The notes: generated by a model from the sequence alone, not told the origin. 44,839 bases of DNA from Betaproteobacteria bacterium (GCA_013287275.1 JABDED010000017.1:1-44839), one strand, 5' to 3'. Positions 35,581 through 43,948 are shown, numbered from the stretch's first letter. Program-made: numbers and translations.

Positions 35581-36047
35581 ATACCTATCTGCTGATCAAG
35601 ACCCTGCATATCCTGTCTTCGGTGCTGCTGGTCGGCACCGGCTTCGGCTCGGCGTTCTACATGTTTTTTGTCAACCGCAGCAAGAACCTGGAGGCGCAGG
35701 TAGTGGTCGCCAGGCTGGTGGTATTGGCAGACTGGATATTTACGACCCCCGCAGTCATCGTGCAGCCGATCAGCGGAATAGCGATGGCGCATATGGCGGG
35801 CTGGCCGCTGACCAGCGGCTGGCTGGGATGGTCTATCGTTTTGTATGTCGTGGCCGGTATCTGCTGGCTGCCAGTGGTGTGGCTGCAGATCCGCATGCGC
35901 AAGATGGCTGAACTGGCTTACGCCAATGGCGGGCAATTACCTGCAATTTACTGGACGTACGCGAAGTATTGGGAACGGCTCGGGTATCCGGCTTTTATCG
36001 CAATGCTGGGCGTATATTTCCTGATGGTGAACAAGCCCTTGCTGTAG
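35577..36047 (+). CDS. DUF2269 family membrane protein
   Basis: 156 aa from GTG 35577, which overlaps the SDR-DoxX stop as GTGA, so translation is coupled. A longer in-frame reading into the SDR gene is rejected. There are four hydrophobic helices: TLHILSSVLLVGTGFGSAFYM, IFTTPAVIVQPISGIAMAHM, LGWSIVLYVVAGICWLPVVW and YPAFIAMLGVYFLM. The conserved H11 in the first helix is typical of the family. The function is unknown; the coupling suggests that it forms a membrane complex with the SDR-DoxX protein. Confidence 0.85.
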   Translation: MNTYLLIKTLHILSSVLLVGTGFGSAFYMFFVNRSKNLEAQVVVARLVVLADWIFTTPAVIVQPISGIAMAHMAGWPLTSGWLGWSIVLYVVAGICWLPVVWLQIRMRKMAELAYANGGQLPAIYWTYAKYWERLGYPAFIAMLGVYFLMVNKPLL

Positions 36048-36074
36048 CCGGTCGTCGTGAAGCCAAGGCCCCGT

Positions 36075-36311
36075 TCAATCGTGCGTGGACTTGGAGTCAT
36101 TCTTCGCACCGTCTCCCGTAGGCTTCGAAACTAGCCTTTTACGCACATCATAGATAAGCGCCAAAATCCCCAATACGAGCAACAGCAACGCTCGTCCTTG
36201 ACCCCAAGTAAACCGGTCTTCATGGACAAGCAGGAAGCCGCCCAACAAGATAAGTAGCAAGCCCCACACGAAAATTGGAATTTTCTCTAGCGGTAACAAT
36301 CCAAGTCCCAT
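36075..36311 (-). CDS. Small two-helix membrane protein, unknown
   Basis: 78 aa. Two hydrophobic helices (about 12-29, IFVWGLLLILLGGFLLV, and 40-54, ALLLLVLGILALIYDV) are followed by a basic and polar tail (RKRLVSKPTGDGAKNDSKST). AGAGGA about 9 nt ahead of the ATG supports translation. Not recognised. It lies in the AT-richer pocket between DUF2269 (convergent) and polA. Confidence 0.6.
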   Translation of the reverse strand: MGLGLLPLEKIPIFVWGLLLILLGGFLLVHEDRFTWGQGRALLLLVLGILALIYDVRKRLVSKPTGDGAKNDSKSTHD

Positions 36312-36525
36312 AATCCAATATCCTCTGTTGTTTGCGTTATTGATTCTGGCAGCCTTCGAGCTTGGTGCGCTTTACTTTAATTCCCAGACTCTCGCTCCTT
36401 AACGTCTGTTTCTGTCCGGTCGCGGGCACCTTGCCTAGAATCTATCTCCAAAGCGGACGTCTAAGTCTTAGTTCCTATATGTCGTAGCCAGCCGAATATT
36501 TTTGAGGCAGCGCTTGTTCAAATTG

Positions 36526-36984
36526 TTATGGCTTAGGGGTAGTATTCGACATCACCCACGCGCCACAAGCTTCACCCTGCACACACTGAAGCAAATGGTG
36601 TAGCTGCTCAATTCGTTGTTTGTTAAGTCTAGCTTCGCACATGGATTGAACCGCAGAGGAGTTTGACGCCAGAGCTGCGTCAATCCAACACGAACTGCCA
36701 CGATATCTTCTCCAATCTTGTTCTGCTTCTGCAAAATTTTTCCTATTTAGCGAAGATTCGGGGCTGTTTTCGAGCTGCGATTCGATTTTTCTTTCAAGAG
36801 AAAAGAGTTCCTTCTCGCTGATTTCAGCATCCTTCATTGAGCATACTCGTGCTGCAGAAGAACCAGGAGCATCAATGAGCAATGAGGTGCAATCTTGGGC
36901 TTTAGCCGCAGCACCATTCGAAATCACGATGCTTGCCGCTACACTCAATAGTGAGAAGCATTTTTTTGCTCTAGCAGAATGCAT
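36526..36984 (-). CDS. LprI-like secreted protein (DUF1311 type)
   Basis: 152 aa from ATG 36984, with an alternative at 37002. The signal peptide (MHSARAKKCFSLLSVAASIV, cleavage near AAAKA) is followed by a cysteine-containing mature part. WRRYRGSSCWIDAAL...SMCEARLNKQRIEQL fits the W-x-x-Y-R...C...C-x-x-x-L pattern of the LprI/DUF1311 domain, some members of which are called lysozyme inhibitors. The fit is by eye. Base composition and codon use are more AT-rich than in neighbours, which may mean recent gain. No Shine-Dalgarno is evident. Confidence 0.6.
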   Translation of the reverse strand: MHSARAKKCFSLLSVAASIVISNGAAAKAQDCTSLLIDAPGSSAARVCSMKDAEISEKELFSLERKIESQLENSPESSLNRKNFAEAEQDWRRYRGSSCWIDAALASNSSAVQSMCEARLNKQRIEQLHHLLQCVQGEACGAWVMSNTTPKP

Positions 36985-37154
36985 GGTAAGTTTATAGCTC
37001 ATAACAGTTCAATTGAAAAATCAGCGTACGAAAGAATGAATCGTCACCAGATTACCAGACTGTCTTGAATGTCTGCTCCTGGCTGCGGACCTTCAAACGC
37101 CGCTTTGTTCGGCCCGAGTGTATGCAATCAAATGACCCCAGCCGCCGCAATCGC

Positions 37155-39947
37155 TCAATGCGCCTCTTCCCAATTCTTCCCTATTCCCACCTCGGCCAGC
37201 AGAGGCACCTTCAGTTCCGCCACATTCGCCATCAGCTCAGGCAATTTCTGCTTCACCAGTTCCAGTTCCGCTTCCGGCACTTCCAGCACCAGTTCATCGT
37301 GCACCTGCATGATCATCCGGGTTTGCATCTGCGTGCTTTCCAGCCAGCCTTGCACCGCGATCATCGCCAGCTTGATCAGGTCGGCGGCGGTGCCTTGCAT
37401 AGGGGCGTTGATCGCTGCGCGTTCGGCGCCCTGGCGGCGTGGGCCGTTGGGGGAGTTGATCTCTGCCAGCCACAGGCGGCGGCCGAAAACGGTTTCCACA
37501 TAGCCTTGCGCCTTTGCCTGCGTGCGGGTGTCGGCCATGTACTGGGCCACGCCCGGATAGCGCATGAAGTATTTGTCGATATAGCTTTGCGCGGCTGAGC
37601 GTTCTATGCCCAGGTTGCCGGCCAGGCCGAACGCACTCATGCCGTAGATCAGGCCGAAGTTGATCACTTTCGCGTAGCGCCTTTGCTCGCTGGTGACTTC
37701 GGTGGTCGTTATACCGAAAATTTCTGCCGCGGTGGCGCGGTGGATGTCTTCGCCCTGTTCAAATGCGCGCAGCAGGCTGGCGTCGCCGGAGATGTGCGCC
37801 ATGATGCGCAGTTCGATCTGCGAATAGTCGGCGGAAATGATCACATTGCCGGGGCCGGCGACGAAGGCTTCGCGGATGCGGCGGCCTTCGGCCGAGCGTA
37901 CCGGGATGTTTTGCAAATTGGGGTCGTTCGACGCCAGGCGGCCGGTGACCGCCACCGCTTGCGCGTAGTTGGTGTGCACGCGGCCGGTAGTAGCATTCAC
38001 CATCTTGGGCAGCTTGTCGGTATAGGTTGACTTCAGCTTGGCCAGGCCGCGGTATTCCAACAAGATCTTGGGCAGAGGATAGTCTTCCGCCAGCTTTTGC
38101 AGCACTTCTTCATCGGTGGACGGCGCGCCTGAAGGGGTCTTTTTGACGACCGGCAATTTCAGCTTGTCGAAGAAAATTTCACCCAGCTGCTTGGGCGAAT
38201 TCAGGTTGAAGGGCTGGCCGGCTTGCTCATAGGCTTTTTGCTCCAGTTCCAGCAGGCGTATGCCTATCTCGTGCGATTGCGTCGCCAGTTGATCCTTGTC
38301 GATCAGCACGCCGTTGCGCTCTATCTTTTGCAGCACTACCGAGGTAGGCAATTCTATCTGCTGGTAGATGCGCATCAGTTTTTCGTCGCCGTCTATCTGC
38401 GGCCACATTGCATAGTGCAATTGCAGGGTGATGTCGGCGTCTTCGGCCGCATACGCGGTGGCCCGCTCTATCTCTACCTGGTCGAAGCCTATCTGCGACG
38501 CCCCCTTGCCGCACACTTCGGCAAAGCTGATGGTCTTGTGCGCCAGGTGGCGCAGCGCCAGGCTGTCCATGTCGTGCGACTTGTGCGATTCGAACACATA
38601 GGATTCCAGCAGGGTGTCATGGACTATGCCTTGCAGGCGCACGCCGTGGTTCTGGAAGATGTGGCTGTCGTATTTCAGGTTCTGGCCGACCTTGGCCTTG
38701 CGTGGGTCTTCCAGCCAGGGCTTCAGCTTTGCCAGCACGAATTCGCGCGACAACTGTTCCGGCGCGTCCTGGTAGCGGTGTGCGACCGGAATATAGGCGG
38801 CGATGCCGGGTTCGCAGCACAGCGAGATGCCCACCATCTGCGCGGTCATCGGTTCCAGCGACGTGGTTTCGGTATCGACCGAGGTCAGCGTGGCATTGGA
38901 GATTTTTTGTATCCAGGCGTCCAGCGCCGCTTCGGTCAGGATTGCTTCATAGCGGGTTTCCGCCGGGGCAGCGGGGATTGCCGGGGTCGTCGATCCCGCG
39001 CGGGCCGTTTCATCGCCGAACAGACCGCCCTGGGCCGGGCTGGCAGCCGCCGCGGGCGCCGTCAGCGGGGTTGCATTGGCGGTAGGATTGCCGCTCAATT
39101 CCCTGAGCCAGGTCTTGAAGCCGTAGCGGCTATAAAAATCTATCATGCCCTGCTTGTCTTCCGGATTCGAGACCAGGGTTTCGGTGATGGATTTCATGTG
39201 GGCCGACAGATCGCAGTCGGTCTTCACCGTGATCAGTACCCGGCCCTGCGGCAGCCAGTCCAGCGCCTGGCGCAGGTTTTCACCCACCGCGCCGGTGATC
39301 TTGTCGGCATTGGCAATGACGCCGTCCAGCGAGTCATATTGCGTCAGCCATTTGACCGCGGTCTTGGGGCCAACCTTGGCCACGCCGGGCACGTTGTCCA
39401 CCGTGTCGCCGATCAGGGTCAGGTAATCGATGATGCGGTTCGGCGGCACGCCGAACTTGGCCTGCACGCCGGGTTCGTCCAGTTTTTCATTGCTCATCGT
39501 GTTGATCAGCGTGACCTTGTCGTTGACCAGTTGCGCCAGGTCCTTGTCGCCGGTGGAAACGATGGTGCTCAGGCCCTGCCTGGCGGCATCCACCGCCAGC
39601 GTACCTATCACGTCGTCGGCCTCTACGCCGTCCACCATCAGGATGGGCCAGCCCATATGGCGCACCGCCTGGTGTATCGGCTCCACCTGCTTAGCCAGGT
39701 CTTCCGGCATCGAAGCGCGCTGCGCCTTGTATTCCGGATACAAATCGTCGCGGAAGGTCTTGCCTTTGGCGTCGAAGACACAAGCTATATAGGCAGCCGG
39801 GTAATCGGTGCGCAAACGGCGTAACATGTTAATCATGCCGTAGATCGCACCCGTCGGTTCGCCTTGCGGGTTGCGCAAATCCGGCAGTGCGTGGAATGCG
39901 CGGTAGAGGTAGCTGGAGCCATCGACTAATAACAGGGTTTTTTGCAT
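37155..39947 (-). CDS. polA: DNA polymerase I
   Basis: 930 aa, full length. It fills gaps and removes RNA primers in replication and repair. Domains in order: 5' nuclease (about 1-290, LLVDGSSYLYRAFHALPDL), 3'-5' proofreading exonuclease (about 330-520, with VDTETT and AAEDAD keeping the acidic residues), and the polymerase (about 540-930, with DYSQIELRIMAHISGD, RRYAKVINFGLIYGMS and MQVHDELVLEV). All three activities look intact. Its ATG (39945-39947) directly abuts the divergent LOG-family gene, so its promoter must lie inside that gene. Confidence 0.98.
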   Translation of the reverse strand: MQKTLLLVDGSSYLYRAFHALPDLRNPQGEPTGAIYGMINMLRRLRTDYPAAYIACVFDAKGKTFRDDLYPEYKAQRASMPEDLAKQVEPIHQAVRHMGWPILMVDGVEADDVIGTLAVDAARQGLSTIVSTGDKDLAQLVNDKVTLINTMSNEKLDEPGVQAKFGVPPNRIIDYLTLIGDTVDNVPGVAKVGPKTAVKWLTQYDSLDGVIANADKITGAVGENLRQALDWLPQGRVLITVKTDCDLSAHMKSITETLVSNPEDKQGMIDFYSRYGFKTWLRELSGNPTANATPLTAPAAAASPAQGGLFGDETARAGSTTPAIPAAPAETRYEAILTEAALDAWIQKISNATLTSVDTETTSLEPMTAQMVGISLCCEPGIAAYIPVAHRYQDAPEQLSREFVLAKLKPWLEDPRKAKVGQNLKYDSHIFQNHGVRLQGIVHDTLLESYVFESHKSHDMDSLALRHLAHKTISFAEVCGKGASQIGFDQVEIERATAYAAEDADITLQLHYAMWPQIDGDEKLMRIYQQIELPTSVVLQKIERNGVLIDKDQLATQSHEIGIRLLELEQKAYEQAGQPFNLNSPKQLGEIFFDKLKLPVVKKTPSGAPSTDEEVLQKLAEDYPLPKILLEYRGLAKLKSTYTDKLPKMVNATTGRVHTNYAQAVAVTGRLASNDPNLQNIPVRSAEGRRIREAFVAGPGNVIISADYSQIELRIMAHISGDASLLRAFEQGEDIHRATAAEIFGITTTEVTSEQRRYAKVINFGLIYGMSAFGLAGNLGIERSAAQSYIDKYFMRYPGVAQYMADTRTQAKAQGYVETVFGRRLWLAEINSPNGPRRQGAERAAINAPMQGTAADLIKLAMIAVQGWLESTQMQTRMIMQVHDELVLEVPEAELELVKQKLPELMANVAELKVPLLAEVGIGKNWEEAH

Positions 39948-40685
39948 ATGAGTGAAAACAGGAAAAATGTGACGAGGTTGCGCCAGATGGTGGATCGTGA
40001 GCGTGCTACCACACTGAAAGCGCGCGAATCATGGCATATGTTCACGATTATGGCAGAGTTTATCGAGTCTACGGAACGCTTGTCTGACGCCCGTCCTGCA
40101 GTTTCCATCTTCGGTTCGGCCCGGACTACGCCGCTGGATCCTTTTTACGAATGCTGCGTCGATACCGCCCAGCGCTTGTCGGACGCCGGTTTTGCAGTGA
40201 TTTCGGGTGGCGGTCCCGGCATCATGGAGGCCGCCAACAAGGGCGGCTTTGCCGGCAAATCACCGTCGATAGGCCTGAATATAGAATTACCGCGCGAGCA
40301 GACCAATAATGCCTGGCAGAATATTTCGCTGAATTTCCGCCATTTTTTTGCGCGCAAGGTGGCGTTTGTCAAATATGCGGATGCTTATGTGGTGTTTCCA
40401 GGCGGTTTTGGCACGCTGGACGAGATGACGGAGGTGCTGACCTTGATCCAGACCGGCAAGTCGCGCCATATCCCGGTCATCCTGGTCGGCAGCAGCTTCT
40501 GGCGTGGCCTGCTGGACTGGTTTGAGCAACAATTGGTGGCCAAGGGCATGATCGCCGCCAAGGACATGAACCTGATCCAGCTGATCGACGAGCCGGCCAA
40601 TATCGTGGATGCGATTTTTGCGTTTTATGAAGCCAGGGATATAGAACCTTCGGAGGAGGAGCGGCAAAAAATGCTGTATCTGTGA
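39948..40685 (+). CDS. LOG family protein (cytokinin riboside 5'-monophosphate phosphoribohydrolase-like)
   Basis: 245 aa from ATG 39948. A Rossmann-like fold with GGGPGIMEAAN (near 90) and the signature PGGFGTLDEMTE (near 150), which defines the LOG / TIGR00730 group. Proven members release the base from nucleoside monophosphates; many are misnamed lysine decarboxylases. The start is uncertain: ATG 39948 abuts the polA start codon, GTG 39969 has AGGA 6 nt ahead and makes a 238-aa protein, and ATG 39987 is also possible. The conserved part begins after about residue 20, so all are compatible. Confidence 0.9.
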   Translation: MSENRKNVTRLRQMVDRERATTLKARESWHMFTIMAEFIESTERLSDARPAVSIFGSARTTPLDPFYECCVDTAQRLSDAGFAVISGGGPGIMEAANKGGFAGKSPSIGLNIELPREQTNNAWQNISLNFRHFFARKVAFVKYADAYVVFPGGFGTLDEMTEVLTLIQTGKSRHIPVILVGSSFWRGLLDWFEQQLVAKGMIAAKDMNLIQLIDEPANIVDAIFAFYEARDIEPSEEERQKMLYL

Positions 40686-40772
40686 ACATGCTTTAAAAAG
40701 GGCTGGGGCTAGGCCAGGTCGGGCCAAGTGCCGGCAGCGAATGATATTTCTGGGAGTCCATGCCGCATTTGT

Positions 40773-40778
40773 TACAAT
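40773..40778 (+). promoter_or_regulatory. TACAAT -10 candidate for the DUF2782-thrB genes
   Basis: TACAAT lies 38 bp before the DUF2782 start codon. CTGGGA, 17 bp upstream, is a weak -35. It would give a leader of about 30 nt. Confidence 0.4.
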
Positions 40779-40815
40779 GCTCGCAAGACTATCCGCAAAA
40801 CTAGAGTGAATTATC

Positions 40816-41271
40816 ATGAAAACAATACCCAAGAAAATGCTTATGCTGTGGATGCTTGCAGGTATTGCATCTATTTCCACGCCTGCACTGGTGCTGGCCC
40901 AGGCCAAGAACAAGACGGCGCCACCTCCTCCAGAGCTGGAAAGGCTGGATGAAGGTCCGGATTCCGGCGTTACCATCGTCAAGCCCGAGCCGCGCAGTAA
41001 AATTACAGAAAAGCGCCAAAAGGGCAAAGTCAACGAGGTGGAAGTCAAATCCGGCAAGAGCACCTACACGCTACGCGGCGATCCCGCGATAGGCAATACC
41101 GCGAAGGGCACTCCAAACGGTGACGCCAATCGTCCGGCAATGTGGACCATCAAGAAATTCGGCGGCCCGAAAGAGGTCAAGGAGGCGGAAGAGATCCCGA
41201 CCTTGCCTCCGGCACCAGGGTCCGTGGCAGCCGCATCCGCTGCAGCGGCAAGCGCAGCAAGCAAAAAATAA
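40816..41271 (+). CDS. Periplasmic DUF2782-like protein
   Basis: 151 aa. A signal peptide (KKMLMLWMLAGIASISTPAL, cleavage near VLAQA) is followed by PPPPELERLDEGPDSGVTIVKPE, the start of the DUF2782 region, which usually reads PPPLP...PEVTI. The gene order polA - (LOG) - DUF2782 - thrB, common in betaproteobacteria, supports the call. The C-terminal part beyond about 90 is unusual for the family: it adds a stretch ending in an Ala/Ser-rich low-complexity tail (VAAASAAAASAASKK). The function is unknown. Confidence 0.75.
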   Translation: MKTIPKKMLMLWMLAGIASISTPALVLAQAKNKTAPPPPELERLDEGPDSGVTIVKPEPRSKITEKRQKGKVNEVEVKSGKSTYTLRGDPAIGNTAKGTPNGDANRPAMWTIKKFGGPKEVKEAEEIPTLPPAPGSVAAASAAAASAASKK

Positions 41272-41389
41272 GCATTCCGGCGAGGAAGGCCTCCGGTTAT
41301 GGGGCCTGTCGGCCCGCTGAGGGCTCGTCCTTGCCCGGTACCACTTCATCTCACCTGGCTCAAGACGTTTTAAGACGTTTCACATAGAC

Positions 41390-42352
41390 ATGGCAGTATT
41401 TACATCGGTAAGCTTGGACGACCTGGGTCCATGGATGGCGCAATTTCCGCTGGGAAAAGCGCTGGCAATCAAGGGCATAGCCTCCGGCATAGAAAACAGT
41501 AATTTTTTCATCACCACCGAAGCGGGTGAATACGTACTGACTATTTTCGAGAATTTGAATTTCGAGCAATTGCCGTTTTACCTGAAGCTGATGCGGCATC
41601 TGGCCGATCGCGGCGTGCTGGTGCCGGCACCTATCGCCAACGCGCAAGGGGAGTTGGTGGTTGCCCTGCACGGCAAACCGGCGGCCATCGTCAGCAAGTT
41701 GGAAGGTTCTTCGCAGTTGTCGCCGCAGCCTTCACATTGCGCCGAGGTGGGCGCGATGCTGGCGCGCATGCACCTGGCGGCGCAGGATTTCCCTATCGTC
41801 CAGCCCAATCTGCGCGGGCTGGACTGGTGGCAGGTGACCGCACCGGTGGTGCTGCCTTTCCTGTCGGAAGCTAACCAGGCATTGTTGCGCGAGGAGATGC
41901 AGTACCAGCAGGCATTTGCCGCGAGTGCCGCGTATGCGTCGTTTGCGCGCGGCCCGGTGCACGCCGATCTGTTCCGCAACAATGTGATGTTTGACGGCGA
42001 CAGGCTGACCGGCTTTTTCGATTTTTACTTTGCCGGTTGCGACACCTGGCTATTCGACGTGGCCGTTACGGTCAACGACTGGTGCATAGACCTGGCGAGC
42101 GGCGCGCTGGACCAGGCGAGGGCGGATGCGATGCTGCAGGCCTACCACGCTGTGCGCCCGTTTACCGGAGCCGAACGCAGCGGCTGGCAGGCGATGTTGC
42201 GTGCCGCGGCATTGCGCTTCTGGCTGTCGCGTTTATACGACTACCACTTGCCGCGCGACGCAGAGATGCTGACCCCGCACGACCCCGGCCATTTTGAGCG
42301 CATACTACGCTTGCGCGTATCCCTGCCGGCGCCCGCATTACCTGAGAATTGA
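41390..42352 (+). CDS. thrB: Homoserine kinase
   Basis: 320 aa. This is the ThrB type with a protein-kinase-like (APH) fold found in betaproteobacteria and pseudomonads, not the GHMP-type ThrB of E. coli. Signatures are [20 protein letters not shown] (about 28-47), the catalytic [12 protein letters not shown] near 190-201 and the metal-binding FFDFYFAG. It phosphorylates homoserine in threonine synthesis. Preceded by the DUF2782 gene and followed 9 bp later by the BPSS1780-type gene. Confidence 0.95.
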   Translation: MAVFTSVSLDDLGPWMAQFPLGKALAIKGIASGIENSNFFITTEAGEYVLTIFENLNFEQLPFYLKLMRHLADRGVLVPAPIANAQGELVVALHGKPAAIVSKLEGSSQLSPQPSHCAEVGAMLARMHLAAQDFPIVQPNLRGLDWWQVTAPVVLPFLSEANQALLREEMQYQQAFAASAAYASFARGPVHADLFRNNVMFDGDRLTGFFDFYFAGCDTWLFDVAVTVNDWCIDLASGALDQARADAMLQAYHAVRPFTGAERSGWQAMLRAAALRFWLSRLYDYHLPRDAEMLTPHDPGHFERILRLRVSLPAPALPEN

Positions 42353-42361
42353 TTAATTAGT

Positions 42362-43144
42362 ATGGAAAAGCCGACTGCAAAGACTGGCTGGTTATGGGTG
42401 AAAGAGGGTTTCAAGCTCTTCCTCAAACAGCCGGCAGAATTATTGACCCTGTTTTTTGCTTACATGTTTTTAAGTATGGCCATAGGAATCCTTCCTGTGG
42501 TCGGGCAGTTTTTGCCGCTGATGCTGATCCCGGTTTTTGCGATGAGCTTCATGCAGGCCTGCCGCCAGATAGAACAGGGCAAGCGGGTTTACCCTAATCT
42601 GCTGCTGATCGGGTTCCGCTCCCCCGCATTCCTGAGGCTGCTGCAACTGGGCGTGCTGTATGTCGTGGCCGTGGTGTTGGCCATCGCCGTTTCCAGCCTG
42701 GTTGACGACGGTGCGCTGTGGGATTTTGTCTTCGGGCAAAAGCCGATGGACAACCAGGCGATGCGGGAATCCCAGTTGTTTACCGGCATGATGGTTGCCG
42801 CGCTGGTGTATTTGCCGGCGATGATGGCATTCTGGTACGCCGCACCGCTGATCGCCTGGAATCAGATGCCGGTCGGCAAGGCAGTGTTCTACAGTTTCTT
42901 TGCGGTGCAAAAGGCCGGCGGCGCATTTACCGTGTATGGCCTGGCCTGGATGGTCTTGAGCGTATTGCTGCCGACCCTGCTCAGCGTGCTGGTGGCGGTA
43001 ATCGTCGGCCAGGCGGTGGTGGTGGTGCTGGTCGTGATTCCTATCACCATCGTGCTGACGGTGATCATGTACAGTTCTTTTTATCCGACCTACACGGATA
43101 TGTTCGGCAGGCCGGACGAGGGCGATCAGGACACTAAAGCCTAG
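42362..43144 (+). CDS. BPSS1780 family membrane protein
   Basis: 260 aa with about six hydrophobic helices (LLTLFFAYMFLSMAIGIL, FLPLMLIPVFAMSFM, VLYVVAVVLAIAVSSL, MVAALVYLPAMMAFWY, GLAWMVLSVLLPTLLSVLVA, VVVVLVVIPITIVLTVIM). The N-terminal GWLWVKEGFKLFLKQP matches the conserved entry of this uncharacterised family. It starts 9 bp after thrB, so they are probably co-transcribed. Its stop codon overlaps the stop of the convergent osmC gene (43141-43144). Confidence 0.88.
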   Translation: MEKPTAKTGWLWVKEGFKLFLKQPAELLTLFFAYMFLSMAIGILPVVGQFLPLMLIPVFAMSFMQACRQIEQGKRVYPNLLLIGFRSPAFLRLLQLGVLYVVAVVLAIAVSSLVDDGALWDFVFGQKPMDNQAMRESQLFTGMMVAALVYLPAMMAFWYAAPLIAWNQMPVGKAVFYSFFAVQKAGGAFTVYGLAWMVLSVLLPTLLSVLVAVIVGQAVVVVLVVIPITIVLTVIMYSSFYPTYTDMFGRPDEGDQDTKA

Positions 43145-43587
43145 GCGTGTTCCGAAGGCAGGTCCAGGTCTTCGATAATTTCAAAGCTGTGCGTCATTTC
43201 TGCCGTCTTTGCCAGCATGATGGATGCCGAGCAGTATTTTTCGTGCGACAGCTTGATCGCGCGCTCCACCGACGCCGGTTTCAGGTTGCGGCCGCGCACG
43301 GTGAAGTGGAAATTGATCTTGGTGAATACCTTGGGCTCGGTCTCGGCGCGTTCCGCTGTCAGTTTGACGTCGCAGCCGCGCACATCCTGCTTGCCCCTGC
43401 GCAAAATCAAGACGACGTCATAAGCGGTGCAGCCGCCGGTGCCGACCAGGACCATTTCCATGGGGCGCGGCGCCAGGTCGCGGCCGCCGCCGTCCGGCGC
43501 GCCGTCCATCGTCACGATATGGCCGGAACCCGTCTCGGCCAGGAAGGTCATGCCGGATGATCCGGTCCAGCGTACGGTAGCTTCCAT
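43141..43587 (-). CDS. OsmC family protein (YhfA-like)
   Basis: 148 aa. The two conserved cysteines of the OsmC/Ohr fold are present, in VGTGGCTAYDVVLIL (about 50-64) and EKYCSASIMLAKTA (about 115-128), together with the ending SFEIIEDL. Family members reduce organic hydroperoxides; the YhfA-type subgroup is less well defined, so the activity is a family inference. Often found next to rplM-rpsI in Burkholderiales, as here. Confidence 0.9.
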   Translation of the reverse strand: MEATVRWTGSSGMTFLAETGSGHIVTMDGAPDGGGRDLAPRPMEMVLVGTGGCTAYDVVLILRRGKQDVRGCDVKLTAERAETEPKVFTKINFHFTVRGRNLKPASVERAIKLSHEKYCSASIMLAKTAEMTHSFEIIEDLDLPSEHA

Positions 43588-43721
43588 GTGTTTCCTTAAA
43601 AAAGTGAATTTTTCTTATTGTAGCCGACCGCAGGAATCCGCATCCTGCTGCCATCTGCGTTAAATAATCTTGGCGTTTAAATAAAATGTTGCTTTGAGTT
43701 ACAATTTTCTCCAAGTTTACC

Positions 43722-43750
43722 TTGCACTGCACAATTTTATATCCTATTAT
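43722..43750 (+). promoter_or_regulatory. Candidate promoter of the orphan small RNA
   Basis: TATTAT (43745-43750, 5/6 to the -10 consensus) lies exactly 17 bp after TTGCAC (43722-43727, 3/6 to the -35 consensus). Transcription would start near 43757, just ahead of the first hairpin of the RNA. Confidence 0.5.
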
Positions 43751-43756
43751 TGACTC

Positions 43757-43851
43757 ATCGGTCAGTTGTTTGCCGCTGACCAGGCAGTTTGTCTCCTCCA
43801 CCTCCTCCTTTGGTGGATTAAACCCGAAGCCACAAGCCTCGGGTTTTTTTT
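43757..43851 (+). ncRNA. Candidate small RNA with an anti-Shine-Dalgarno loop
   Basis: A predicted RNA of about 95 nt in the 465-bp gap between osmC and rplM. Hairpin 1: GGTCAG (43760-43765), 10-nt loop, CTGACC (43776-43781). Hairpin 2: TCCACC (43797-43802), loop TCCTCCTTT, GGTGGA (43812-43817). A second CTCCTCC precedes hairpin 2. Hairpin 3 is the terminator with an 8-T tract. The loop copies the CCUCCUUU of the 16S rRNA 3' end, so it could pair with Shine-Dalgarno sequences and block translation. I found no supported reading frame in it. The family is unknown to me. Confidence 0.6.
43821..43851 (+). terminator. Orphan Rho-independent terminator
   Basis: CCCGAAGC, a CACAA loop and GCCTCGGG (one internal mismatch), with AA/TT extension, are followed by eight T residues. 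It is oriented on the plus strand, while the nearest upstream plus-strand gene ends 677 bp away with an antisense gene in between. It therefore points to a separate short transcript. Confidence 0.88.
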
Positions 43852-43912
43852 CGCCTTCGCTTGTCCCCACACCGCCCGCTATCTTGCCTGCTGCCTAATA
43901 TTTAAACAGGCC

Positions 43913-43942
43913 TTGACACTAAGTCTTTGAAAATACTATAAT
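43913..43942 (+). promoter_or_regulatory. Strong sigma-70 promoter of rplM-rpsI
   Basis: Perfect -35 TTGACA (43913-43918) and perfect -10 TATAAT (43937-43942), with an 18-bp spacer. The start site would be near 43949, giving a leader of about 104 nt. This fits a highly expressed ribosomal-protein operon. Confidence 0.85.
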
Positions 43943-43948
43943 TTAGGG

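Noticed and set aside
38223..39824. A 533-codon open frame antisense to polA
   Set aside because: A shadow of the intact polA reading frame; the composition is atypical and it has no ribosome binding site.
40816..41271. A possible lysine/alanine-rich cell-wall or histone-like role for the DUF2782-like protein
   Set aside because: The Ala/Ser tail alone is no evidence; the signal peptide and gene order fit DUF2782 better.
41363..41382. Overlapping AAGACGTTT direct repeats just upstream of thrB
   Set aside because: Only two short AT-containing copies with no promoter context; too weak to call an operator.
43418..43870. A 150-codon minus-strand frame from the small-RNA region into osmC
   Set aside because: It overlaps osmC out of frame, and its first half is simply the complement of the hairpin region; no ribosome binding site.
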